From: Pelodera strongyloides
Lineage: Eukaryota > Nematoda > Chromadorea > Rhabditida > Rhabditidae
Direction of reading: 5' to 3'
Length of the DNA: 64,000 nt
Assembly: GCA_036852015.1 (NCBI GenBank)
Contig: JAANDG010000472.1
Coordinates: 1 to 64,000, forward strand
Below, piece after piece: positions 35,001-44,089 of the stretch. How positions within the stretch are numbered: the stretch's first letter is position 1; every line of letters begins with the position of its first letter. The notes beneath the pieces were generated by a model, which ran no database searches, had not been told where the DNA came from, and was given only the letters and a program-made list of their open reading frames with translations. The position numbers were made by a program, and so were the translations under genes.

Positions 35001-38000
35001 CAAATCATATTTCTGGTAACGAAACTTACGCCCCTTATCTATTAGAATCTAAAAATAACATAATACTAAGACATGTTAACTATGCTAAGCTTTTAAAAAT
35101 TCAAATTACAACCGAATCGAATTCACTACCACATATTTATGCAATACCAAAATTACATAAAACTACCGTTAAAATGAGATTTATCACAGCTGCTAAAAAT
35201 AGCTCACTTAAAGACTCCTCTATCTTACTCCAAAAAATACTGAAACATTTCCGAAAACATCTATATAATTACTGTAAAGCCTCTAACAATCACAATATCC
35301 ATAAATCGTACTTCGTTTCAGTAGATAACTCGATGTGCATTTCCGAAAATCCCCGTATACACAAATTTAACAAAGTAGGAGTTATGGACTTTAGCAGCTT
35401 ATTCACTAACCTTCCTCACACCTGCATCATTAAGCATGTATATCAACTCATAGACTTATGCTTCAAAAACTCTGGTAAATCTTATATTAATGTAGGTTAC
35501 AAAAATAGTTTTTATACGGATATTCTCTCTAATAATTGTTACACACCAGTTGAAGTTAAACACTTGGTTAAATACATAATCAGTAATAGCTATCTAATAT
35601 TCAATAATACTATTTTCCACCAAACTAAGGGTGTGCCACAAGGTGGTAATGCATCTCCACTCCTTGCAGACCTAACTCTTTCTATGATAGAATTTGACTT
35701 TCTTAAAAACATTGCTAATTCCACTACACTTTACAATACTCTTATATTCCGTTACATGGATGACATTGCTATATTCTTCAACGACTTTACACACTTCGAT
35801 ACTCTCGTCAGAATGTATCCAGACTCTTTAACATTAGAACCAGCCAATGTTGATTACAACAAGGCATCCTTTCTTGACCTCCAAATATCTCGACTCTCTA
35901 GCCTTTGGTCAGTCAATATGTACAATAAAACAGACGATTATTCGTTTAATGTTATAAGATTCCCTATGTACGACTCTAGCATAAATAAAAACATTAAGCT
36001 TAATTGCATACTAGGTGAAATAATTCGTATAAATCGTTGCACTTCTTCACTAGTATTCTTTAAAGATAAAATAACCCAATTGGCTCATAGACTTCGCGCT
36101 AATAAGTACCCTTTACCTCTGATAGCTAACACCTTTAAAAAAGCTTTAAATCGATATCCTTTTATATGTTTAAAATATGACATTAGCAATAAAACTATAA
36201 TAGCATGGTTTAATTCTATCATGTAGATTACTGTATTTAACAACTATACACTATATGATACAGTTGGATACTTGCCAACTTGGATCACCTACAGACTACA
36301 AAATACAATGTGCCATCCTCTGCATGCTCTAACACTTAGCGTCGGTTTGACACCACACATACATTACCAAACTAATTCATGGTAGAACCTCGCACTCATT
36401 CTAATCCTATTCAAATTATTTGGTATATCGATATACCTTAATAATTGTATTCCTGTCTACATACGTCCGATCCCGTATATTCAGGTTAGTCTCTTATGTA
36501 CTTTATTTTCTTTTCCTTTCAGGTATATTCCGTTGGGACCGTCAAGGTTAGTTCTTACTTTCCTTTTCATTATTTATATTATAATTACAATCATATTTAT
36601 TATACACTTTACAATCTTTACCCTTTATTTCTTTCATAAATTCTCTCTTAAGTTTTTTTTCCACTAACATTCCTCTTCATATAAGCCTGTGGTCATCGTA
36701 CTGATGAGACCCAACCCAGGCAAAATCCTCGTATACGATTTGGGTCGAAACGGGGTGTCATGGTTTCTCATGACTGTATACACATTGCATCCTTTGTCAC
36801 TCAACACTTTTCATCTATTATCATTCAATAGATGATACTTTTTCTTCTCATTATAGTACTACTGTTTCAGTTACTCATGCCAAATACTTCCTGATCTATT
36901 AGAAGCGCTGTGCACGTGTGGACAGCTATGAGTGCTGTGTGGTAGATTCCAAACTAGCTAAATACAACCTTCCAATAACCATTAGTTTCGGGGCAGCACA
37001 GTTTATGACCATTAGTTTCGGGGCAGCACAGTTCAGCCAGAATAGAATAAGCGTGTTATATGTTTTCAGATATTAAACACTGCTTCCTACCTCTCAATGG
37101 ATGAAATAATTGACGGAGTCACATCAGCCATTTTCGCCTCACTCGATCCATACAAAATAATTGATGTGTACAGGTAAACAGTTATTAAGCTAGTGCTGGT
37201 CGCGGGCGCTAAGCGTACTTCTGATACCATCAAACATAATCAGCTATCAGTGATATATCTTTAGATTTGTGGAGCGACGGTCCATTTCCCTTGCTTCCAA
37301 GATTTGGAATATGATTGTACGGGATTTTGATAAGGTAAGGGCTTCTAAAAACTCGTGTGTAAATCACGAATTCTGGCATATCGTCTTTTGACATACCTTG
37401 GCGGCCAATAAAGCCTCTAAGTGGTCTCCCTCTCTCTACCTCTTAGAGGACACAGAGATCTTTCTCTCTGTCTCTAGTATCTCTCTATCTATGACTGGGT
37501 TGTTCACCTCCTCTCGCTTTCTCGTTCTCGAACTCATTGTCAGTCAATCACTAAATGTTAAGAAAAACTATTCCAGATCTACACATGTGGTGCGTATCTC
37601 AACCTAACAAGAGAAGAAATGGAAAGGGCTCTGATGAATGAATGTCTCGGAGTGAATAGTGGTCAGGAGTCAGCTGTAGTCCGCGGATGGGCAGCGGTAA
37701 AGTTATCAAACTATTTGAGATCTGCACATAATTCTCAAAATATCAATATAGGGCATGTCAATGGAATGCCAGAATCAATTCACCCAATCTTATTACTCTT
37801 AATCTAAACAGCTAATATAATCGTCACTCAATTTCTCAAATTCAGGGCCACTCAATCAATGAAGCAGCCCGTATCTCCTCATTCGCTGATGAGAAAATGG
37901 TGCAAGCGGCAGAGGACTACTCGGGACACTTTGTATTTCGATCAAGAATACCGAATAGAATCGTGATATCGTTAGGTACGTGGCCCACAAACATCTAATT

Positions 38001-41000
38001 GTAAGTGGTCGCATTTTAAGAAAGTAGTCTTGAAAGAGGTGGTGTCACTCCCGCTTAGAGAAACCCTAAAGGGAACACAGGCTACTTTTTCAAATTACTA
38101 TTATATTATTATATTATATTATATTATTATTACATCATCACATGCACTTCTTCTTCAAATGGGTGCAAGCGCAAAGACCCACAGCCTTTCTTCTTTAATT
38201 GCTAAATATTTTATTATACATAGGTGGTTGGTCTCCAAATGGTCCCACAAATGTGATTGAATTCTATTCAACGAGACAGAATAGATGGGCGATGGCACCT
38301 CCGAATCTACAGGAGCACGTCAGGTCATACCATGGAATGGTCAGATTATCAACACATAAAAGATGTTTGAAGAAAGGAATTATGAAATTTTACTTTTAAA
38401 GGGTCAGGCCCATTTCAAGTGACCCCTATTTTTGATGATTCCATCTGATTCTCCATATCAAATATAGTAGGATGCAATATTTTTCTAATTTTCAAGCGCA
38501 AAATTCACACACTATTCAGCAATTTGCCATGGCCAGTCATACCCAACTATCTATCGCAGTTGGCACGCCCGTTCGCGCTGATTGGCCAATATCGAAATTG
38601 CCACGCCCAATAGAGCATATTGCCCAATTAGCGCGAAGGGGCGTGACAACTGCGATAGATAGTTGGGTATGACTGGCAATGTTAAATTGCTGAACACTGC
38701 GTGAATTTTGCGCTTGAAAATTAGAAAAATATTGCATCCTACTGTATTTGATATGGAGAATCAGGTGGAATCATCAAAAATAGGGGTCATTTGAAATGGG
38801 CCTGACCCTTTAAATTAAAAGAAATGAGACCTACGTGCACATGGATCTAACCGCCTTACTGGATACCTTGAATTATCAAAAATTTAATTATCTTCAAATA
38901 ATTCCACATTTCCATCACCAGGGTAGTTCCCTGTGGTACTGTAATGAGGTGTCACATAATATAACGTATTTGTACATTTCACATCTTATGTTTCCCTTCA
39001 CCTATCCTCACCACACCTTCCTTACCTTTTCTAAGGTTCTTCTGGGACAGAAGATCTACGTGTTCGGAGGCTTCAATGGAGTCGAGTATTTTCCACACAC
39101 GAAAGTGTTGGACATGGAGACACTGGTCGGTTTTCAAATTTCATCATTCTAAAACCAAAACCATATTGTTTTCAAATATTACCCAGCGTCTTTGTACATA
39201 CCGGTCCACTGTGTACCTACCACTACCTATCTCGGTAGTCACTTGTGTAGTTCTGTAAAAAAAAAGATAAATTTTATTATTTAGACATGGAAAAGCTTGA
39301 GTTGTATGCGAGAGTATCGTTGTTATGTCAGTTCAGCTCCACTCGGAGACTCACATCTAATGGCTATTGGAGGGTGGGTGTTTTTTTTAAATAATTAATT
39401 TAACAAACAGCTAATTGCAAGCAGAAGCAATTAAAAACAAATATGTGCAAGGTATACAGAAAGTGTGAAGGTCATAGAGAATAGAGAATAGAGATCTAGA
39501 GAAGTCATAGAGAAGAATAAGAAAGGCATAGCGAGAAGTGAGTGTAAGAGGCAGCAATGATCGTGAAAAGTAATATGTGAGGATAGAAATCGTGGAATGA
39601 CATAAAGAAGTCGCCTTTACTTTAGTTTTGACGGAATGAGCCGTCTGAAGAGTTGTGAAGTCTATGATTCGAATGCTGATCAGTGGACGAAAGTGGCACA
39701 ATTACATAAATCGAGGTAAGGGCTGGAATCTGGAATTCTATTTTGATGAAATGCCTTACCCTATCAACGAGACCTAAGTACACCAATTAACAACAATACG
39801 ACTACCATACGACCCTATCGTACTTGAATACATTGTGCAATATAGTACCTAGATGATAGAGCTCACACTCATAAAGTTGAGCTCAAAAAGATAGAACACT
39901 CGTGAAGACGTCGGTTGTTAGATTATCGATAGACAGATAAAGCTTGTTTGATAACCATAGATCTGATGCGTGTGCAGTCCGTTTGGGTGATTCTGTCTAC
40001 ACAATCGGAGGGTTCGATGGCCAGGAAATCCACAATACAATGGAGTGGTACAGTGTGCAAGACGATCAATGGTAAGCAATCAAATTAGGGTCTGAATTGT
40101 CTGCATCCTTTGCCCCATTACGATGTTTACGAGGATAAGTGGATAAGTCGTAGTTTAAAATGTACGAATGTTTGAGCTTTCCTTCGAAAATAAGCGCTTA
40201 TTAAGTGATGAAACTTTCGCGCGGCGAAACTGTGGAAAAATGCGAAAATTGACGCAGAATCTGGTTCGCCCGGTTTTCGCGAAAGGGAGAACCTAGCGAG
40301 AGTCAGGCGAAGACTGTGTGAGGGCCAGATGTAGACGCACCCGACTTTACCTTACGCACCATCAGAACTTGGCGTGGGTCTCGCTCTCCCTAAAGTTATT
40401 TCACTTTTTAGGTACTTTTACAACCGTCCGATGCTAACACAAAGGACTGGACCAGCAGCAGTATCACTCACTGAAAATGTGGTTTTTGTACTGGGAGGTA
40501 TGCATTTTATAGAATAGTCCATTGATGATACGTACAAAGAAGTTAAGGAAATCCTATAATACTAACCAACATTGTCAAATATTGTGTTGCTCTAGTAGAC
40601 TCGTCTTTTCTAGACTTCTTATAATACCACACTCCTGAACATTAACTTCACAACTCTCAATTTAAAAAAAACCTAGATTTATCATAGTTTATCATACTCA
40701 TTCAAACTCTCCACTGTTTATGAGTTTTTTTTTTTTGCGAAAATAGGCCGTAGCTTAGGATTAGTTCGGTTCGTGTTCTGTTGAGAAAATATACTCCAAA
40801 TTCCAAATATTGTATAACAGGTTTCAACGGATCTACTCGTCTACGATCAACAGAATTTCTGGACGTTCGAGAGGGAAACTGGCATCGAGCAGGGGAGATG
40901 CTTACACATCGGTATACTACTTATTATATTTCACAAAATATGAAAAGTTTTGTGTGCATAAAAAAATGTAAGTGTGCCCTAATTCACCACAACTGAAGTA

Positions 41001-41972
41001 CACGAGGTAGAGTAGAAAAGAAAAAGAAGAAGGTGCAGAATTAGCCTCAACAATTGTGTTTTACTAAAACAGCAAGACAAAACAAATACAGTATCACGAT
41101 TACTTTGAGAATGGATCCCTGCTTTCAGATCGCATTGCGGTGCTGCTCTTCTGGGAGAGGAACTTATCGCTGGAGGAGGGTTTGACGGCAACAGAACCAC
41201 AAACAAAAGTGAAAAGTAAGAATGACTGACTATAGCCTAGAACTATCAGCAAACCTAACTGAAAGGGCGAAACGACGGGTAGTCCACCAAAAGAATTGCA
41301 AGAGATATCTACCGTCACGTAGAGGCCACCCAGAAAGGACCACCCAGACGGGCCACCCAGACGGACATCCAGAAGCCTACGTACATGTTCAGCAGCTTTA
41401 AATGATCAAAATATATTTCCTCACAAGATGAAAGTTAAGACAACGACAACAATTGTTCAGCTTCGATCCTGAAAGCATGCATACACATCTAACACATCTC
41501 AAACAATTACTATCAACAAATCAACATCTGCAAATCTACATCATCAGGCCCTTACTAATGATTATCAACAATTGATAATCCCTATTTATCATTACCAACA
41601 ATATAGCGCATGGCAAGGAGGAAATAAGACAATCGACTTTACTTGAAGCGAAATACCTGTCGGTTTTTGAAACGCATCGAGTGCATCAGCATTCTTATGC
41701 AGCATATGCAAATGAACATTAATTAGAATAAAAACTCGAGCTAACTTCGAGTAAATTAGCAAAAATACATAAGAATTCAGGTCCGCGATACGTTTCAAAA
41801 ACCAACTGATATTTCGCTTTAACTAATATCTCTCCCCTATTTCAGATTCGAGATGCGTGCCAATCGTTGGCAGGAACTCACTCCAATGGGTGAATCCAAA
41901 TCAGCCCTCAGAATGTTGGTAATCGATAATCCCAATTTCATCAGAGCGACACTGGCCATGCAAGCACACTAG
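32029..41972 (+). CDS. KLHL10-like BTB-BACK-Kelch protein
   Basis: Sixteen predicted exons: 32029-32106, 32502-32596, 33220-33322, 37070-37173, 37265-37334, 37577-37696, 37846-37975, 38224-38339, 39036-39125, 39285-39373, 39626-39715, 39961-40071, 40412-40497, 40821-40911, 41129-41215, 41846-41972. Phases agree; 528 aa. BTB about residues 17-105 (RDSLEQCSLFFRTLF), BACK about 105-215, then six Kelch blades from about 230 with GGWS, GGFNG, GGFDG, GGFDG, GGFNG, GGFDG turns. The GGW-PTN-IE-Y...RSYHG blade resembles KLHL10, a CUL3 adaptor active in sperm development; nematode SPE-26 is a related Kelch protein. Likely a substrate adaptor of a CUL3 ubiquitin ligase. CTTCAG directly precedes the ATG, implying trans-splicing with almost no 5' UTR. 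Intron 3 (33323-37069) holds a Penelope-like element in the same orientation. Orthology to KLHL10 is inferred from recalled sequence. Confidence 0.82.
32823..32994. repeat. Palindromic TTAAAGCG-ended element, Kelch intron 2
   Basis: Two arms of about 80 bp are near-perfect complements (CTTAAAGCGAAATGCTAGCC ... its complement), meeting at CGATTGCCGTGGACGATCG. It shares the terminal AAAGCGAAAT with the common family but has a different interior (CTAGCC, TTTGCATATGATA). Confidence 0.75.
33071..33131 (-). pseudogene. tRNA-Gly(GCC) pseudogene, 5' end lost
   Basis: On the minus strand: TTCAGTGGTAGAATGCTCGC (D arm), anticodon GCC within CCTGCCACG, and T arm CCGGGTTTGATTCCCGG, then ACGGTGCACC. The 5' acceptor strand that should pair with the 3' end is replaced by GGAAATTT, so no acceptor stem can form. 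Lies in Kelch intron 2. Confidence 0.65.
33463..33494. repeat. 32-bp direct repeat flanking the Penelope-like element
   Basis: TTAGAAGCGCTGTGCACGTG... (32 bp, ending CAGCTATG) occurs here and identically at 36899-36930, bounding the element on both sides. Most simply a target-site duplication; a short terminal-repeat remnant is the alternative. The reading frame of the element runs into this repeat. Confidence 0.6.
33467..36226 (+). CDS. Penelope-like element protein with N-terminal GIY-YIG and RT
   Basis: One long frame; counted from the GTG at 33482 it is 914 aa, and the frame is open back to 33467 with no ATG before the conserved part. Cysteines 23, 28 and 31 form a C-x5-C-x2-C knuckle. 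A GIY-YIG nuclease follows (GIVYCVTC at 63, YVGE at 77, R88 and H92 downstream). After a long middle region comes the reverse transcriptase: KLHKT near 560, KGVPQGGNASPLLADL near 716 and catalytic YMDD at 758-761, then a C-terminal thumb-like part. GIY-YIG in front of RT is the permuted order of Naiad/Chlamys Penelope-like elements; canonical Penelope has it behind. The C-x-x-C knuckle also fits Naiads. The missing start and its fusion to the flanking repeat suggest 5' truncation on insertion. The frame has no internal stop, so insertion is recent. Base composition is AT-rich compared with the host exons. Confidence 0.85.
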   Translation, partial: KRCARVDSYGPKIKLISLEGTKQFGSPCNNSRCKICPLISFEYIIQSNSTNYFSHTFTTDSSNCNTSGIVYCVTCANCRIQYVGESKRSLKNRFSQHRYLLKKNSTDTILYRHFTECQQNCETKSFIIHILDSHSENKDNNIRKSKELFWIKLLNTAYPYGLNDNIKGYGIITDTSKKGLGNNSLPYYSLKIYRPPKNRGNRKRPKRNSNRVLPDLSIEQCPNKLSILYSSLPKKSKRLLIHKYYHTDNSFEFRRNVEAICGNLSITYQLKPGRNTDSHKCDFDIHIPFVESHSPSTNLNYFFKKSITTFFQNNSISYKFLPCVRFLSNYSIPLGPKLFNYKSIVSSYDSSNIRCNCSKFITYCKPKELIAYGNNLHIISGNSEIFKSEYPNASVLLSKGTKFRCPFSPSMFKENLQSSIKELLKKLTSHFTKNQISITNMNFNTLFQELNSFEYCHSSSRFKDHFKEIRSIQNMFVITCVDKASTNFCYSCPILYQSFLHNELGIGNYSNPNHISGNETYAPYLLESKNNIILRHVNYAKLLKIQITTESNSLPHIYAIPKLHKTTVKMRFITAAKNSSLKDSSILLQKILKHFRKHLYNYCKASNNHNIHKSYFVSVDNSMCISENPRIHKFNKVGVMDFSSLFTNLPHTCIIKHVYQLIDLCFKNSGKSYINVGYKNSFYTDILSNNCYTPVEVKHLVKYIISNSYLIFNNTIFHQTKGVPQGGNASPLLADLTLSMIEFDFLKNIANSTTLYNTLIFRYMDDIAIFFNDFTHFDTLVRMYPDSLTLEPANVDYNKASFLDLQISRLSSLWSVNMYNKTDDYSFNVIRFPMYDSSINKNIKLNCILGEIIRINRCTSSLVFFKDKITQLAHRLRANKYPLPLIANTFKKALNRYPFICLKYDISNKTIIAWFNSIM
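33495..36898 (+). mobile_element. Naiad-like Penelope element (permuted PLE) in Kelch intron 3
   Basis: Bounded by the 32-bp direct repeats. It contains the GIY-YIG/RT frame and about 670 nt of 3' flank that includes a hammerhead-like motif near 36,692-36,774. Inserted in the sense orientation inside the intron between the exons encoding ...NISVQTACS and ILNTASYL; the exons on either side keep their frame, so the gene can be intact if the 3.7-kb intron is spliced. Confidence 0.78.
36692..36774 (+). ncRNA. Hammerhead-ribozyme-like motif in the 3' flank of the element
   Basis: CTGATGA at 36701-36707, stem II GACCCAA (36708-36714) with TTGGGTC (36740-36746), GAAA at 36747-36750, a very short stem III (AC...GT) and a GTC cleavage triplet at 36757-36759. 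Distal stem I pairs GTCAT (36692-36696) with ATGAC (36770-36774), but the pairs next to the core are poor (CGTA opposite ATGG). Order and spacing fit the minimal hammerheads reported in Penelope-like elements; the weak proximal stem I leaves activity uncertain. Confidence 0.6.
36978..37033. repeat. Two tandem 26-bp repeats, period 30
   Basis: ACCATTAGTTTCGGGGCAGC... ending ACAGTT at 36978-37003 and again at 37008-37033, separated by TATG, just 3' of the Penelope-like insertion and 35 nt before the next Kelch exon. Confidence 0.75.
38398..38811. mobile_element. 414-bp foldback element in Kelch intron 8
   Basis: Nearly the whole length is two complementary arms of about 190 bp: AAAGGGTCAGGCCCATTTCA... 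on the left and ...GGGCCTGACCCTTT on the right, meeting near 38,605. No ORF crosses it in a meaningful way. A MITE or foldback transposon; transcribed, it would form a long hairpin RNA. Confidence 0.8.
41643..41822. repeat. TTAAAGCG-family palindromic element, last Kelch intron
   Basis: TTGAAGCGAAATACCTGTCG at the left; ACCAACTGATATTTCGCTTT at the right. Interior includes CTCGAGCTAACTTCGAG-type inner palindromes, also seen at 45007-45189. Ends about 20 nt before the acceptor of the last exon. Confidence 0.65.
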
Positions 41973-42382
41973 CAAGCTTACACAACACTTGAATTCCATA
42001 CCTCCAACCAAATTTAATAGTATTACGCTGTTTAAGATCTCATTAAAGCGTTAACTGGCCAGTAGTCTCTCCTCTGCTCCCGATTACAAAAAATTATTTC
42101 CATCCAAGTTCTGTTAGTTTCTCGCCAGAAAAAGAACCCTCCAACTGTTCTATTAATAACAATTAACCCTAGCTGTCAGAGAGCTGGTCGCACTCTTTAA
42201 ACATTACAAACAAAACTGAACCCAAAGAAATACTACTCAAATCCACCACACATTCATTCACATTCCCCAAAATCGTACCAAATTCAGAACTCCAATGAGA
42301 AATTTAGTTTTTAGCGAGAAACTAACAGAGCCCCTTTCTCTAGAGCCCGTCATTGAGCAGAACCTCTAGTAAACTCCAAGAA

Positions 42383-42516
42383 GCCCTATTCACCACAACT
42401 CTTCCCCCCGGCAAATAATTTATAAAATATTCCCTGGGGACAGAAAATAGCACTCTAAGGTGAGAGTCGCAGGGAAAGCACAGTTCCCCCTCGGGGAATT
42501 GACTGGTGAATACGGC
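42383..42516. mobile_element. 134-bp MITE, TTCACCAC-ended family
   Basis: GCCCTATTCACCA at the left, TGGTGAATACGGC at the right, with the inner block CCCTGGGGACAGAAAATAGC that is also in the element at 26267-26392. Confidence 0.65.
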
Positions 42517-43033
42517 TACACTATACCCTCTCAGAAAGGCCGCCCACAGTAGTCTCAGTCTCTCTCAAGTCTCATCAAGTTCGCTCTTTAAAGTACTACT
42601 TGTCATTTTCTCTCTTTCCTTCTCGATCGTCTTTTACAATTCTCGTCATTGTATGTGTTCACACATTAATAAATAAATTTAATGAATGTACATGCGTGAT
42701 GAAGCTACAAATTGGCGAGATATAAAGCAACCTTTGAGATACAAAAGAACACACAACCAGCGTTACTAAACAAATACAGTAAGTAATTTGCATATACAGT
42801 GTCTAGTGTCTACCTACTAAAAAAAGCACAAAGAAATTAGTAATTCCGGAGTTTCATACACTACGGTGCTACGACGGAGATACGGTGGGTGGGGCAATGG
42901 TACATACAATCTTATTATATAAGGGAGAAGAGTTTGTCACGGGTTTGTTTTTATGTGCACAACGTTTGTTTTTATGTGCACAACCCTTCATAAAGAAAAT
43001 TCTTCGATCGAAAGAGCATACTAAATCTTTGTC

Positions 43034-43113
43034 TCTGGCGAGATTCGAACCCACAGCAGCGCACAACCTCTCGCTTCACAGTCCAACGCTCTACCGGTTG
43101 AGCTATGAGGGTT
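43034..43113 (-). pseudogene. tRNA-like pseudogene or tRNA-derived repeat
   Basis: Minus strand: D arm TAGCTCAACCGGTAGAGCG and T arm GTGGGTTCGAATCTCGC are good. The anticodon loop CTGTGAA would read GTG, but the anticodon stem (TTGGA/GCGAG) and the acceptor ends do not pair. Not a working tRNA on this evidence. Confidence 0.5.
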
Positions 43114-43267
43114 GTTACCATAAGGGTAACAATCTGCTCTTCACAGAGCACCTTCAATGGCAAATTTGCATGGTACCATTAGTCTAATGGAGATCCAGGC
43201 TCATATTATACGTTTCCCCAATGATAAATGACTTTGTAGATGTGTGAATGTTCTAAATAGGGTAACA

Positions 43268-43330
43268 ATCGGCCGAAGGCCGATTCCTCCAGTCGGAGAA
43301 GAGCCCGTAGGGCTCTTCGAACGGCTGGTG
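43268..43330. repeat. Three adjacent short hairpins
   Basis: ATCGGCCGAAGGCCGAT, CTCC-AGTC-GGAG and GAAGAGCCCGTAGGGCTCTTC follow one another with almost no spacing, all GC-rich in an AT-rich region. The preceding AGGGTAACAATC also occurs near 43,124. Could be a structured RNA or a transposon end; no family recognised. Confidence 0.5.
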
Positions 43331-44089
43331 CTAACATGATCAAAATTTGAGATAGAAGATAGAGGAAAAGAAATCAACCAAGGACAAGGATAACAAATGT
43401 TGCGCACCGAATGCCCTTATACAAAGACAGAAAGAAGGGTACATTCAACATACGGTCGTAACCCCAAGGTATAGCGTAAAGTGTGTAACTGTGTAGGTAT
43501 ATAAAATGCGAACTATTCAATGTAAAGAGAGTAGAAGATACAAAGTGAAAAAGTAAAAGTAATGCATGCATAGGTCAAGAAACACGCGCAAAAATGGGTT
43601 CCACCCCTTCCTCCAGCCGGGGGAACCCCCCTTCCGCCCGCATCGCAGATGGTTATTGTACCCCTGGGGTATCAAGTCTCTGCCTTTTCACACTCTTTAA
43701 TTTTGTTTTACATTAATTGACGATCCCGTGTCTCTCACTAAGCAATGCACTCTTATCTGGAGGAAGGGTACACACAAATTTAGTATATCTTGACCTCAGA
43801 ATGCATGCATCAAGCTTATTGGAGAGTTGCGTTAATGGAGAATTGGAAAGTAATTAATACAACGTGTAATAATATACGTGCAAATGTTATAATTTGGAGA
43901 TAACAAACGATAACAACTCAAGAAATAAACATACAAACATCCCCGGATGCACACCTTTTGGTGTATTTAATAAATAAATAAGAAACATACATTATACATG
44001 GAAATCAAATATGGGGAGACTTCAATGAGTTGGCTAACAACAGTTATACCTTCTATTAATTCAATGGGGGTGGGTGATAATTAAAATCC

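Larger units (their letters stand above)
41973..44089. other. Convergent intergenic region between the Kelch gene and polymerase eta
   Basis: No protein gene seen. It contains a MITE (42383-42516), a tRNA-like sequence (43034-43113) and a cluster of short hairpins (43268-43330), listed separately. Confidence 0.5.

Noticed and set aside
36978..37033. CRISPR-like direct repeats
   Set aside because: Only two tandem 26-bp copies with a 4-nt spacer in a eukaryotic intron; no array.
43034..43113. Functional tRNA-His
   Set aside because: Anticodon and acceptor stems do not pair although the D and T arms look good.
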